DNA from: Stromatinia cepivora
Lineage: Eukaryota > Ascomycota > Leotiomycetes > Helotiales > Sclerotiniaceae
Direction: 5' to 3'
NCBI GenBank assembly: GCA_014898415.1
Contig: RCTD01000001.1
Location: 2,914,001 to 2,978,000, forward strand
Length of the DNA: 64,000 nt
The notes beneath the pieces are model-generated. The model had not been told where the DNA came from and made no database searches. It saw only the letters and a list, made by a program, of their open reading frames with translations. The translations under genes were made by a program, and so were the position numbers. Below are positions 9,287 to 21,520 of the stretch, piece by piece (within the stretch, counting starts at the first letter, position 1; each line of letters opens with the position of its first letter).

Positions 9287-10911
9287 CTAATAGGTATATC
9301 TAAAAGCAGGATGACTATCGCCAAGCTTTTAGACATCACCTCTCTCCAATAAATAATCCCTTTTACCAGCTGCTCTAGACCTATTCTCTATCCACAAGAA
9401 AAATGTGTAAATAGATATAAGCCCAGCAGCACAACAAGTAATTACAAAATGGTTGTATATCCCAAGACGAACAACGGTGTTTTAGTACTTGTAAAACAAA
9501 GTGTTGAAGCTATACCACCCAAATTGCCAATGCTGACTTGAATCGCTGTAGCAACACCAATCTCGCATGTTCCAGCAATATTACTTGTCAAAATAGTCCA
9601 TAACATAGGTAGAGCAACTTATATCCCACAGGCCAGGAGATATACAGCCCCCACTTGGTAGGTACGTTGACATGTTTCTGATTTAGTAGTATAACGGCAT
9701 CAAATATAATCATGCCATATCCAAAAAGAGCGAATGCCGTTCGATGTTTAAAATGATCGGATAAGAATGAGGATACCAGTGCAGATATTGCTGCGACGGC
9801 AAAGACGGGAATGCACAGAACCTGCATGTGGCGAGGATCTTGATGAGGAGCCATGCCAGATATAATCGTTGGAGTAAATATCGTGACGCTATAAAGCGTG
9901 ATCGTTGTACATCCGAAAATTATACCACTGCACTCGATTAGCATAGAATAGCTGAGGAATTGAGGTATTCACCACATGTAAATCTTCCAATCTTTGAGAA
10001 TACTGATGAGCCCGTGTCGATCTAGCTTCTCATCCGTCGGTCCAAGAAGCCCTTCTTTCTTAATGATATCGGCGAGTAAAGCCCTTTCATTATCAGACAA
10101 CCATTTTGCTTGATGTGGCCAAGCCGGAATAAATGGGTAAACAAGAATTGCCACTGCAGCAGTAATACATCCTTCGACGATGAAGATCCATCTCCACCCA
10201 TGATAACCATTGCCACTATTTATACTAGCAATAGCAAATGCAAGAAATCCGGCAAATGCGCTACCAAGGGCATTACCAACCATCAACATGCCTAATCTCT
10301 ATTACATTTCATACTGAGGATAATACTGACTCAAAATGTAAACACTTGCTGTAATTGTGTAAGTGTATGAATTCATCTCTTTGACTTGTTGGCAATACCT
10401 GGTATAAGTCCCGCTTCAAATAGACCCACGAAGAAACGCATGGCATTGAATCCTACAACATTTGTGACGAGTCCCTCGCCAATACCCGTGATTCATATGC
10501 AATGTCAGTTCTAGCTAAGATATAGTTCGGAAGCTTTCACAAACCGAGAAGAAAAATTTCCCCAGCAAGAATGATCTGTGGTGAGCTAAATCTGAGTAAC
10601 GCATTACATGGAATCTCGAAAGCGATAAGAACTACGACGATGATGAGAAGAGCTATATTGAAATCATTCCCTTGCATATGAAGATCCTTTTGGATACCGA
10701 AGATGTTGGCGCTTCCGATGTTACCGCGATCAAGGAAGGCAACTAGCCAAAGAGCAAATAAGGCTGGCAAAACATGAAGATCAATCTTCCAAATAAACCT
10801 TCGATATTCTTTGGGAGAAAGTGAAATGGGACTTGATGGTTTGGGAGAGGGAGATTCAGAAAGTTCCTTATTCGTATTATCCCTAATGTTTATATCCATT
10901 TGCTTTTCCAT
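9287..10911 (-). pseudogene. Decayed MFS permease (allantoate/nicotinate-permease type)
   Basis: On the minus strand the pieces reconstruct most of a 12-span major facilitator of the fungal anion:cation symporter family: N-terminal WLVAFLDRGNIGSANIFG, NAMRFFVGLFEAGLIPG, YHGWRWIFIVEG, then VSIGNLGG and GDSHPAFRYTY at the C-terminus. The order of the pieces is intact, but the frame is broken. In-frame stops lie at 10495-10493, 10304-10302, 10301-10299, 9971-9969, 9621-9619 and 9331-9329. Apparent single-base frameshifts lie in the CCCCC run at 9648-9652 and near 9443. Several stops would be explained by single C-to-T or G-to-A changes (CAA to TAA, TGG to TAG or TGA). Introns are plausible near 10540 and 10400-10360, so some breaks could be mis-called splicing, but not all. 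The first exon (10911-10537) encodes the cytosolic N-terminus and two spans. Confidence 0.85.
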
Positions 10912-12607
10912 TGTTATTTGTTTTCAGTATGTTGTGAAAAATTGATGGATGCTTGTTGGAAACTAAGCTTGGACCAAGAAGGATGAAAGAAGATGATTAA
11001 AGTAAAGGTAGGGTGAATGGAACTGAGTGAGTGGGATGAACTTGCATTATCAATAAGTAGTGATACAAACTTGATGCTCTTTGGTGGAACAAACTGTAAG
11101 CTGTTTCTACTTCAGTGCTTGAAGCTCCTTTTGAAGTAGAAGTCAATGAGTCCATTCAACCACTCGAACCATTCATAATCTCGACCAGAGGCCGTCAAAT
11201 TCGCATCCGAAAGCTTTGTGAGATATGGAAAATTGAAGCTAGAAATTTGTCTAAAACACTTAAGATCTCTGCGGGATTTCATTTTGAGCAGGGCGAGGAA
11301 TATTGCTCCCTTCCCGTAGCATACCCTCACTTGAAGGAATCACTGCAAACATTTAAATGCCATGATCTACCACCACTGACCCCCATGTAGCCATAGATTA
11401 TGTGTATCAGCAAATGATTATTAGGTGGTCTCATTGCTATGACAGACGTGATACGGTGACCGAGACTTAGGTGCTTCTTGGAACTAAAGACACCGCATAC
11501 CTATTGGCGAGTGACGCCGCTGCTGTTTTACTGGACTTTCTCAAGCATGTATTCAACATTACGTTGCAGAAAGATTGAATTGGGACGACAGTTGTAGGAA
11601 GCAATCCTGGAAGAGAGAGTGGTCGTCCGTGACGTTTTGCAAGCTAGACCTAAAGTGGGTTAGCTTAAGCCTACTTTTCCTAGCATCAATATCATTACTT
11701 TTTCGTACTACACCAGCACTATCACTATATCATACAATTTGACGATACAACCGCCCCTGCATTTGCAAATCGAAGACAATCTACGAAGACCTGCGTAGAA
11801 CAGTATTCCAAGTTTGCGCTGTCGAGCTCTTCGTCTAGAGTGAAATGTAACCCACTACGGTGCAACCTCGAGTCACATCAAGTCACAATTAGGGCTTCCG
11901 CAGCTATGTACGACTTTTGGTTTGTAGAATTCTCGACGTTTCACCAGACTCCGTGAATTCAAGATCTCTGTCTCAGCTATGCACAATCAATTGTCGTGTT
12001 ACCTCGATTTCCCTACACCAGAATTCTGCCGTTGCTTCCGAGATGGGTAACGCAAAGTCGAACGGACTCATGACATAACAGATTTTTCTCTTCCGAAATT
12101 GCGGATGGTATGGATCTTGCGCTACTTGACAAGTAGAGTTGCGTGAATTGCCGGAACCATTATGGTCACCCCATATGTCCCATTGACCGGGGTGTTCATC
12201 AACATCTCTATCACTCTCGGCTTCGAATTTTTGAATTATACCCCTGGACCTTGGAATCACTGAAATATATCCGTGTTGAGAATTGGTACATGATTGTCGT
12301 TCTATGGGATTTCGAAGATTTACTTAAAACAATAGTATTGTTCACACTTTTCGCAAGCAAATGGGGCAAGATTCCAATAGCTGGCTCGTAGCGAACAAAG
12401 TCATGATGACCTCAAAAACAGATTGTGCGACTTCAAGAAGTACAATGAACCACGATCCAAGGGAGTTTGAAGGGTCATGAAGTATGATCCGCACCTACTC
12501 GTGCAAGTTTGCTTGTAATTTTGCTCTTAAAGTCTGTTTATACTTACTCTCCTCTCATCTTCCTCGAAAATGGTTTGCGAACCTTATACTTCTCGAACAA
12601 ATCTGAA
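10912..12607. other. Intergenic, no gene seen
   Basis: Open frames of 72-95 codons occur (for example 11115-11390 +), but they show no domain, coding bias or splice structure I trust. The region separates the dead MFS gene from the Pth11-like gene and holds the promoter of the latter. Confidence 0.5.
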
Positions 12608-13946
12608 ATGCCGGTCAACGCCATGTCCGAACTAACAGGTTCCGGCCTAGTTTGGCTGGCTACCACCATTCCCTTATTATTTATGGCCATGCTAGCTGTC
12701 GCATTCCGTGTTGCATGGAAACGTGGGCGTTTGAACAAAGCGGATGTAGGGATTTCGATTGCTCTTGTGAGTATTCTGGATGCGAATATACAGGTATGCA
12801 TATCAGGTTGATTGACACTGCATATACAGAGCTTCGTGATTGCTCATGAAATCATGGGCTGCGTTGGTGAGTACACCCGTTCCATGGAGCCATTGACCAA
12901 TCTAACAAAACGCTGATAAGGGATTTTTATTTGGGGACTGGGCCATGATGTCGTGTCTCTCCGTCCTGAAAAGGCTCAAAAAGCTACCATGGTAGGGAAT
13001 AACCTCCATACTAATTACTTTCACTCCTCTTGCTCCAACATGACTGCTTAAAGTATACTAGTGTCTCTACATCCTCCAAATCATTTATCAAACCACCATA
13101 GCCACAATCCAAATATCCCTACTCCTCTTCTATACCTCTTTCCTCCCGAAACCCAACCTCAAATCCATCTATCATATTACCACTCTATCAATATTCCTAT
13201 CCATGATCGCTTTCGACACCGCAACAATTTTCCAATGTACACCAATTCCCTATATATGGAGTCGGAAAATCACAAATGGCCACTGCATCAACAGATCCGC
13301 TCTCTCAATAACCCACGCCGTCACGAATATATTCTTCCACCTCCTTCTTTTCATACTATCCCTACCTATCCTACGTTCTCTACATCTGAGCCGTAGCCAA
13401 AAATACGCAATATCATGCATTTATCTCCTCGGCTGCGCGTGAGTGCCCCCCCTTTCCTACCAAAATATCCAATTCAATAATCCAATCATCTAATCTCTAT
13501 ACATTTATAGTATCCTCACAACCAGTATCCTCAACCTCTCATCCCTCATCCCCATCTCCCCAAATCCCCAAATAATCCCCAACCCACAAACCCTCCTCAC
13601 GCACTCCCTCGAATCCCTCCTCTCTCTGATCCTCCTCTCCCTCCTCACCTCGCACACCCCACTCTCCAAAATAATCAACACCCCCCTCACCACCTCCCCC
13701 CACCGCCCCACCACCTCCATCTCCCTGACGCGTTTCCCCGCCCCCTCCCCCTGGAAAACCCTCAAATCCCGCTCCTCATCCTTCAAATCGCGTTCGTCAT
13801 TTAAATCACTCTCCTCCAAATATTCTCGCCATTTGCATCCTGAAATTTTGGATATGGATATGGATACTAGTGTCCATGATGAAATGATGATTTATGTTAC
13901 CGTGTTGGAGGATAGGGGGGCTGTATCAGGAGGGGACGTGGATTGA
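12608..13946 (+). CDS. Pth11-type seven-span membrane protein (fungal rhodopsin-fold)
   Basis: Five exons (12608-12793, 12830-12866, 12921-12991, 13062-13438, 13511-13946) give 368 residues, with every junction phase-compatible (donors GTATGC, GTGAGT, GTAGGG, GTGAGT). Features of the fungal Pth11-like rhodopsin-domain family are seen: a first span WLATTIPLLFMAMLAVAF, a GIFIWGLGHD segment, an ILQIIYQTTIATIQISLLLFY span, FQCTPIPYIW followed by NGHCI (the two conserved loop cysteines), and further spans up to about residue 295. The C-terminal tail is Ser-rich and basic, then acidic. Relatives sense surfaces or small molecules at the plasma membrane; the ligand here is unknown. An in-frame ATG at 12623 is an alternative start. 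Exons 4-5 are nearly free of G on the sense strand. The 36-nt first intron is unusually short. Confidence 0.8.
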
Positions 13947-14423
13947 GGAGGGGTTTGAGTCGGTGGGTCAGTGGATAATAAATAATGAGGCGAGGATGGA
14001 AAGTTGAATCATTTCCGTGATGGTTCTTACAATCATCCGTTTACCATGCATGGTTGGTTGTGACAATGAAGAGTTTGCTAGTTTGTGGATGAAGCTACTA
14101 TAGCTAGCTAGCTATCTATGTTATGTGTATTAAGAGCGTCGTCCACTTATCTCCCTCTCCATATCACAAGATTTGAAATTTTATTGCCCAAATCCCTTCT
14201 GATACCCCCTCCCTTAAGTAAGAAGCACCATGCCCCAGCAAATCGTAGACAAATTGGTATCATAAAGAAGAAATCATAAATCAAAAGCGCCAGTAGCACC
14301 GCAGCCCGCTTCTTATCCTCATCCCACCATCCCATACCCCTCATTCGGGTTCTATTCTACTGACTACCATCCCAGTACGAGAATTTCTCTCCACTTCCTC
14401 TCACCTACTTCTCATCAAACAAA
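13947..14423. other. Convergent intergenic spacer, no gene seen
   Basis: Shared 3' region between the Pth11-like gene (+) and the Swi5-domain gene (-). No RNA gene or repeat stands out. Confidence 0.6.
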
Positions 14424-17400
14424 CTAATCAGCAATATCCACCCCAAACTCCCCATACAATTCCCCAACCCTCACGCCCCTATTATCCGCAATCATGCCCA
14501 GCAATCCCTGTCCCACATCCTTAATATCATTATAATCGTGCAACAACTTGATATGTCTCTTAACCGTTTCCTTAGCAGGTTGCTCTAATCCTTGCGTGAT
14601 TTCTTGAGTTTTCTCACGTTTTTGAGCGATTTCGACTCTAAGATTGGCGTTGCGTGCTTGGATTGATGACTATGGAATGGAGGTTAGTCTGTTAATTTGA
14701 ATGAAGGGAAAGGGACGTGGGAAGAGGAGACTTACAAGTTTCATAGCTTTCATCTCGGCTAAGAAGGCATCTTGTCGTTGTGAAGAGGATGATGTGTTTG
14801 ACGATGTAGATAATTGACCTCCGGAAACTTTGCCTTTAGAACTACGTATAGTAGATGTGGTGATAATATCTTCATCCAAAGACTCCAAAGTTTTTGCAGT
14901 CTGTTTTCCTTTGTTCTTGAGCAAGGATGGTCTTCCTCTTTTCTTCTTCTCAATTACCGGTTCTTCTTGCTCGTCGGCTTCTTCCTCGACAGGCTCGTCA
15001 GATTCAGCACAAGGAAGCTCGAATTTCTCAGATTTTTGCTGTTCTTTCTCTAAAGTTTCCGAATCACTGTCACTAATACCCCTAGCTTTGGTTGCAGCAG
15101 GTCGACCTCGTCTTTTTCTCTCTGGTGCAGATGGCCCATCATGCGTCCGTGTATCCACCTCAATCTTCTCACTACCCTCGATTCTAGTACTCATTTCCTT
15201 GGTCAAATCTTCTTTGGCAGTCTTTTTTTCTTCAATGCCGACACCCAAAATCTTGGTTCCAGATGGTCGACCTCGTTTTCTTGGGTCTGGCTTGACCTTT
15301 TTGGCAGGCGGCGACTCATCTTGTAGCTCGTCCTCCTCCTCATCAGAGTCAACAATCTGTGGCGGGATATTCTTGCTAGCAGTATCAACACCCGATATGC
15401 TATCCTTTTTGGCACTTCCGGTAACAAAGCCAGAAGCGCTGCGCGCGGCGCGGCCTCTCTTTCTCTTCTCTGGTGAAGAAGTGGCGGATAAGCTAGTCTC
15501 AGTCGCCGGTTCATTGATATCCGCATTCAAAACTTTATCGGCAACAGTTGTAACGTCATCGTTATAAGTTGCTTTGACAGTATCAGTAGCATTATTGTTT
15601 GCGAGATTTAGACCAGAAGAATTGCCACTAGAAGGTCTACCTCGTCTTCGCTTCTCTGGCGAAGAATTGACACTTGGTGGCCCATTGTAATCCGCATTTA
15701 CAGCCTCTTGTGTCACGATGCCATTAAAATTTCCCCTTGCAGCTTCATTGGCGGCCGCTTTTTCAGGATCCAGTTCAGAGGCTTTGCGACTACCAGGCCT
15801 ACCTCTCTTTCTCTTCTCAGGTGATGAATTGATAGAAAGAGGTGGCTCATCGATCAACCGTGTAACAGCAAGAGGCTCAATAATACCAGTATCTGCAGCT
15901 TTTTCCGCTGCAATATCTGGAGTTCCTTCTAAAGTTTCCTTGACAACCGTCTTTTTGGGACTCTGTTCAGATGCCTTTCGGCTAGCAGGTCTACCCTTCT
16001 TTCTCTTCACAGGCGAGGAACCAATATCAGCTAATCTCGCGGATCGAATGTCATTCCCAGAGCCATTGATAATGTTGTTTAAGGTCTCTTTCGCATCGAT
16101 GTCTTCAGAGGTTTTGTCTGCAGCCTCATTGGCAGATGACTTCTCGGGATTCAATTGAGACAACTTTCGACCAGGTCTACCTCTCTTTCTTGGTCGTACA
16201 GGCGAACCATCATCCAAATCATCATTTAGGTTTTCATTCGAAGTAGTTTCTTGAGCCTCAACATCATCACGTGGGATTGATGAAACCTCGTATGATAATT
16301 CTTCAGCCTCCGCGTTTTCAGTCTCAATTCCAGAAGACTTACGTCCTGCAGGTCTTCCTCTTTTCCTCTTGACTGATGAAGATGAGATGGTAACAAATTC
16401 GTCAGTGGATTTGTGATTAGGTGTTAACTCATTCATCTTAACATCTTCGAGAATCACCACTGAAACGTTAGGTAAGTCCTCTTTTGCAGCTTCCTCGGTG
16501 TCTCCTTTTCCGGGACTTAAGCCTGACGATTTTCTTTTGACTGGTCTTCCCCTTCTTCGTTTAACAGGGGAAGATGAGTTCGTGGTCAGCTCATCCATTG
16601 TGTCGTTGATTATGAACTCTTCAACATTATCGGCATTATTGCTGGGGTTTGCAGCCATGACATCATTCGATTCGTCCAGATGTCCACCTGCTTCCTCCGC
16701 ATCTTTCTTCCGAAGACCCAAACCTGAAGACTTTCGACCAGACGGTCTTTCACTCCTCTTCTCTTCTTCGAAGGAATGAATAGGAAAGCTTGGGTCTATT
16801 TCGTCTGTCGATCTGGAACCAATATTCGAATGCGTATTATCTTCATTCATCGAAGCCATCTCTTTCTCAGAATTTTCAATATCACCACCATCGTTCGTAA
16901 CAGTAGATAGCGTAGAAATCTTTCTTCCCGATGGCCTGCCTCGCTTCCTCTTCTCGGGTGCAGGGCTAGTTGGGGATAAATCATCGGTCGGAATTCCTTT
17001 CGGAGATGAGTTCTTGGGTACTTCATCCGTTTTTTCGATAAAAGCGACTTCATAGCTCCCTGGTGCATCCACAACTGCTTTTTCCTGTTCTGTAGCAGGC
17101 TCATCAACAGATAATGAAGAAGTTTTCCTACTAGATGGTCTGCCTCGTTTTTTCTTCTCGGAAGCGGGGCTACTTGAAGATATTTCACTTGCCCGACTTT
17201 CCGCAGAAGATGAATTCCTAATTACCTCGTCCGTTTTGTCGACAGAGTCATCAACAGACAATGAAGAAACCTTCCTATTAGATGGCCTACCTCGTTTTTT
17301 CTTCTCTTCCACAGGTGTGCTTTCAGTCAAGTCGCCCTTAGGCTCCATACTCAGCGGCTTATCTGAATCAACTTCGACAAGCTTTGCTTTCTTCTCGATA

Positions 17401-19283
17401 GGTTCCTTGATGTCACTTTCACCATTAACTATCCCAGATTTCTTTCTTCCTGGTGGCCGACCTCTCTTGTTCGTCTTCTTCTGTGGTAAAGGTTGAGAAG
17501 GGCATGTCTCCATTTCTATGCCATCATCGCTCTCAGCTTTCGAATCCTCTTTCAGTTTCTTTGCAGAATCAACTAGTGCAATCTCGATTGACTGTCCATC
17601 TCCTCCAGGTATATCTGTTCCATTCTGCAGACTCTCGGCTTCCGTTGTTTCCGGTTCGTTGAGATTTTTCTTTGGGTCAATGGAGCTTGTGGCACATTCT
17701 CTTCCAAATGAGCTTACAACATCTTCGGTCTCCCTATCGTGGGTTTCTTCCCTGGTTGCATCACTTGCTATAGGCGTCTGCTCACCCTTCATATCTTTTC
17801 TTGCACTATCGAGTGTTCTCTCAACATGACTAAGTTTCTGCGGAGATTGCTGACTTGATTCTGTGATCACATCGCTGTCCGGAATTTCTATTTGTCTTGT
17901 TTGTACCGGAGCTTCCATTCTGGGCAATGGAGGCAAGTCAATATCTTCTTCCACTCTGTCGTCATTCACAGCGGTTTGATCAGTGACACTGAAGTCTTGG
18001 GTCGGCGAAAGAGCTGGCATGTTGTCACTGTTCGCAGCGTTCATGATGTTTTCATCTGTAGTCCATTCCGCGGCGGGTGAAATTTCCTCGGAAAACTCAG
18101 CCTGGGTGGTAAATTTAATAGGTGATTGGTCCAGAGTAGATATTGAGCTTGGTTTTCCTTCAAGGTCCCTCAGATTTTCATTGCCGAGGAAACCGCTAGT
18201 CATACTTTCAGCACCATGACCTTCGATTTCGAAATATGCATCTGTATTGCCGTTCGTTCCAGCTTCAACAGTCATTTCTGGATGGCTTGTTTTTAAAGTT
18301 GAGATATTGCCAAGAGCTTCTCTAGATCCGTCAATTTCCACATCTGCAGAGTTATCGATCAGTGGCTCAACTTCCATCTCGTTCGCAGTCTTTTCCTGAC
18401 TTAAGATGCCGTCATGACTTCCCTCCGGCACATGCGTTTCGCCAACTAAAACTCCATCCCCGATCTTATCATTAATCTGTTCTTTGGAATGATTGCTCTC
18501 TTCGAAAGCGTCTGCTTTTTCAACGACACCAGATTCGATTGTCATTTCAGTCGTAGTTGTACTTGACTCTGGAATATTCTTATGAGTGTCCTGAGGCATG
18601 ACGGGTTCACCAAGGTTGACCACTTCTTCATCGCTACTCTCGGTCCCCAGAAAATCCGAGATACTTCCATCACCGGCTAGAGCCATCTCTTGATCTCCAT
18701 CTCCCTCGCCTTCTGCATCATCACGTTTCTCCGGAGTAATGCCGCTGTCTCCTTTCTTCAACTCAACATTTACCACCACTCTTTGCTCTTGGGCCTCGGA
18801 AGTGTTTTCGTTCAAAGCCTCATCCACTAATTGAGTAAAAATATTTGCATGATCGTGTCGAGAACTTAAATCGACATCTTCTGCTCCGGTTTTCGATATG
18901 GACACGGCGTCTTCGGCCTCTTCAGCCGGGCCATCATATTGTGGCAAATTCATTTGTCGCGATCTCGTATCAATGCCATCAATCCCCAGTTTTGATATCG
19001 ATCCAGCCTCCTGGTTCTCATGCGCATCATCAGCCGCCCCATCATACTGAGGTAAAACAAATCTCCGTGATGTTTCTTCCCTCAGCTGATCCACCACTCC
19101 CACCCCACCAACATTCTCTGCCCTCTCCGCAACCTCCTCTCCATTCTCTAAGACCACTTCCGTCTGCACCACACTATTATCTTCTTCCTCTAACTCCATA
19201 CTCTCCGCCTCCCTAAACCTCTGCCAATCCCACTGTTCATAAAGCTCCATCCCCAAATCCATCTCCAAAGCAACTCCATCCAT
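14424..19283 (-). CDS. swi5: Giant AT-hook-repeat protein with C-terminal Swi5/Sae3 domain
   Basis: Two exons on the minus strand (19283-14736 and 14669-14424) give 1597 residues; the donor is GTAAGT, the acceptor CCATAG, phase 0. Exon 2 plus the end of exon 1 is a clear Swi5 domain: RHIKLLHDYNDIKDVGQG, then MIADNRGVRVGELYGEFGV at the C-terminus. Swi5 proteins partner Sfr1/Mei5 and stimulate Rad51/Dmc1 strand exchange, and are normally only about 85-200 residues. Here the domain is preceded by about 600 acidic residues and then some 15 AT-hook-like (K/R)RGRP motifs at about residues 606-1450, spaced by acidic linkers. AT-hooks bind the minor groove of AT-rich DNA, so a nuclear, chromatin-bound role is likely. 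Start: an in-frame GTG lies further upstream at 19298, but the first ATG is at 19283. The single-exon continuity argues that the fusion is real; transcript support would settle it. Confidence 0.88.
14925..17475 (-). repeat. Array of about 15 coding AT-hook-like repeats
   Basis: Inside the Swi5-domain gene I count about 15 copies of the core KKRGRPxxRK(S/x)SG, 13 with an intact GRP core and two degenerate (SERPSG and RGRAAR). Spacing is irregular (roughly 40-70 residues) and the linkers are Asp/Glu/Ser/Thr-rich and diverged. This indicates repeated domain duplication with continuing selection on the motif. Confidence 0.9.
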
Positions 19284-20309
19284 CTCTAGAATCTCCACTT
19301 TTCCTTTCCTTTCCGTCTTCTTTCTCCCTTCTCCCGACTTCTTTTACAGATATCTCCTCTTTTCCTTACTAATTCTCCGTCCCGTGGAGATGATAAACCT
19401 TAAGTCTTGTATTCAACCTTACTCAGGTGTTGCTTGGCCGCTATTAAAATAATTGAAAATGCGATCTTGAATAAAATTAAGATAAGAAGATGAAAAAGTA
19501 AAACAAATCCTGAAGAAAAAAAGTAAAAGTAAAGTGAACTTTCTTTTCCAAAAGAACAAACGCGTCGAAATCATCTGCGCTCCGCACGGACCTACAAAAA
19601 CACGAGGAGAGCGGGTTGCTCACGTGATAGTACAGTTATCAGACCATCCGATTGGAAGGTCCTGGTTGGATTGAGTGAATTAGTATTAAATGTGGAAGAG
19701 GGTAGGCAGTTTTTACGAGAGTGAATTGATAGAACCGAGGCTCAAGGACTTTGTTTGGTAAGCATATAGATATAGGCTGCTAATCAGATGATTTCTGGTG
19801 GGATCAGGACAACTACTAGTGTACTTAGACGGTCTTATGTCAAAGGCACAGCTTTTTTGTGCCGAGACTACTTCCAACTACTAAGGTCTATACTGATGCG
19901 GTGGCATATTGGCAAAGTGCATATAAAACAACAGTTAGATTGGGATGTTGATCTGGTGGTCCGTCAGAATGCTTTGATGTATGCTGATCGAAGACACCTC
20001 GATGTGCTTGGGGATGAGATGACATATCAATATGCCCCCTTTCATTTAGTTGTGTATGTCTGATTTCACGGCATGAAAATCACATACACGTTTGCGAGCC
20101 AAAGTTTTGTCATGGAGATGGAAAAAGTCTCCATTCAAGGTCATTAAACGACCCGCTCGCTGTATCTATCATATCTCGGCAGCAGAATAGACGAGATTTC
20201 CCTGCTAGCCATGCTTCATGGCACTCATTAAATAATGAACACCGAAGTCAAGAGACTACAGTCTCTAATCCCCCGCAATCCCACATATACACTCCCACCA
20301 CTGAAGAAC
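19284..20309. other. Intergenic, no gene seen
   Basis: Promoter region of the Swi5-domain gene on one side and 3' flank of TIF6 on the other. A 91-codon open frame at 19788-20063 (+) has no recognisable feature and I do not call it. Confidence 0.5.
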
Positions 20310-21520
20310 TTAGTAGAAACTCTCCACCATAGTATCCTTGTTCTTCCCCGCAATATCACTTGGACCTTGTCCCTCACCCAGCCTGAACACACTCTCTACC
20401 ACACTCAATTCCGTAGCCGTAGTATCCAAACCGGTAACCGCCATCCAGTCATTAACAACCATACCCGCACCAACCACACTGCTACCTCTATTCACACTAC
20501 CCGCAACCAATGGAACTTGTAATAACGAAGATAATTCGTCTTGATCTTGAATACTGGTTTTAGGATGAACAATACCGCCCTGGTTAGAAAGTGCCATATA
20601 AGAACCGACAAGAACGTTATCGGCGATGGTCTGACGGAATACTTCGACACCGAGGACATCGGCGATAATTTCTTCGGTTTCGCGCTCTAGATCCGGGTGA
20701 ACGAGAGCAACGTGATCGTTGGATACTATGACGTTTCCGAGAGCTGAAAGCCTCTCTTCTATTCTCTGTTTGGTTGTTCGTTAGTATTGCTGGAAGGAAG
20801 CGGGACCTTGATGGAGTAGAATATGGCCTTGAAGAAGCAGGTCCAGACATTTCAAGTATCGCGGAGCTTAAAACTGAGAAGCCTAGCCCCTCAACTCTCC
20901 AATGGCAAAAGAAGAAAACCCACCTGTATCTTAACGCTATCCGGTAAACTATTCCTCAAGTGTTGCAATTCTTGATCCGTCGTACTCGTTGGTACCAAAA
21001 GCCCCTTCTTATTACCTGCGGTCAAACGTCCAATAATACGAGTTCCTGCGATTGTCGCATGGCAAATTGGGATAACATCTTGGAGTTCTGATTCGAATAC
21101 ACTTTTTTGTTGGCCTCGTTAGTTTTTGCTTGTCCATCAAGAGGCAATCAGGGTGCGCCGAACTCGGAAGTATAGTAATCTGAGGATATACATACCTGTA
21201 GAAATTTTCACTTGCGCCTACGGCCACCAAGGCATATGAATTTGTCAATGTAGAGAAGACACCGACTCTAAAAAAATTCGTCTCGTTAGCATCACATACA
21301 ATATTCAGAACCTTTCTCCCCAAGATTGCTCATCTATCCTCCCCGCGGATTCTCATTTCAATTCCACTATTCCACCGCACACCATGTCGATTATGCCACC
21401 TATAAAGGGGTAACCATCCTCTCTCCAGTCCCATTCATTCCATATCATCCGCCATGAGGAGAGGAGGGGTAAGATATAAACCCACTCATTTGAATTCTCA
21501 AACTGCGCACGAACAGCCAT
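20310..21520 (-). CDS. TIF6: Eukaryotic translation initiation factor 6 (eIF6)
   Basis: Four exons on the minus strand (21520-21486, 21267-21196, 21101-20924, 20765-20310) give 246 residues, the normal family length. All phases match and the sequence is colinear with eIF6 throughout: [61 protein letters not shown] [35 protein letters not shown] and the C-terminal [14 protein letters not shown]. eIF6 binds the 60S subunit, prevents premature joining with 40S and is needed for 60S biogenesis and export; it cycles between nucleolus and cytoplasm. Three early introns, two of them after very short exons, are visible. The gene appears fully intact. Confidence 0.97.

Noticed and set aside
11115..11390. 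91-codon + strand ORF next to the dead MFS gene
   Set aside because: No recognisable domain, no paralogue in the window, overlaps an equally long antisense frame; insufficient support.
14814..18219. Many + strand ORFs across 14.8-18.2 kb
   Set aside because: Antisense shadows of the AT-hook/Swi5 gene, whose Ser/Lys/Glu-rich codons leave the opposite strand open.
19788..20063. 91-codon + strand ORF upstream of the Swi5 gene
   Set aside because: No family features and an atypical composition for this genome; chance open frame is as likely.
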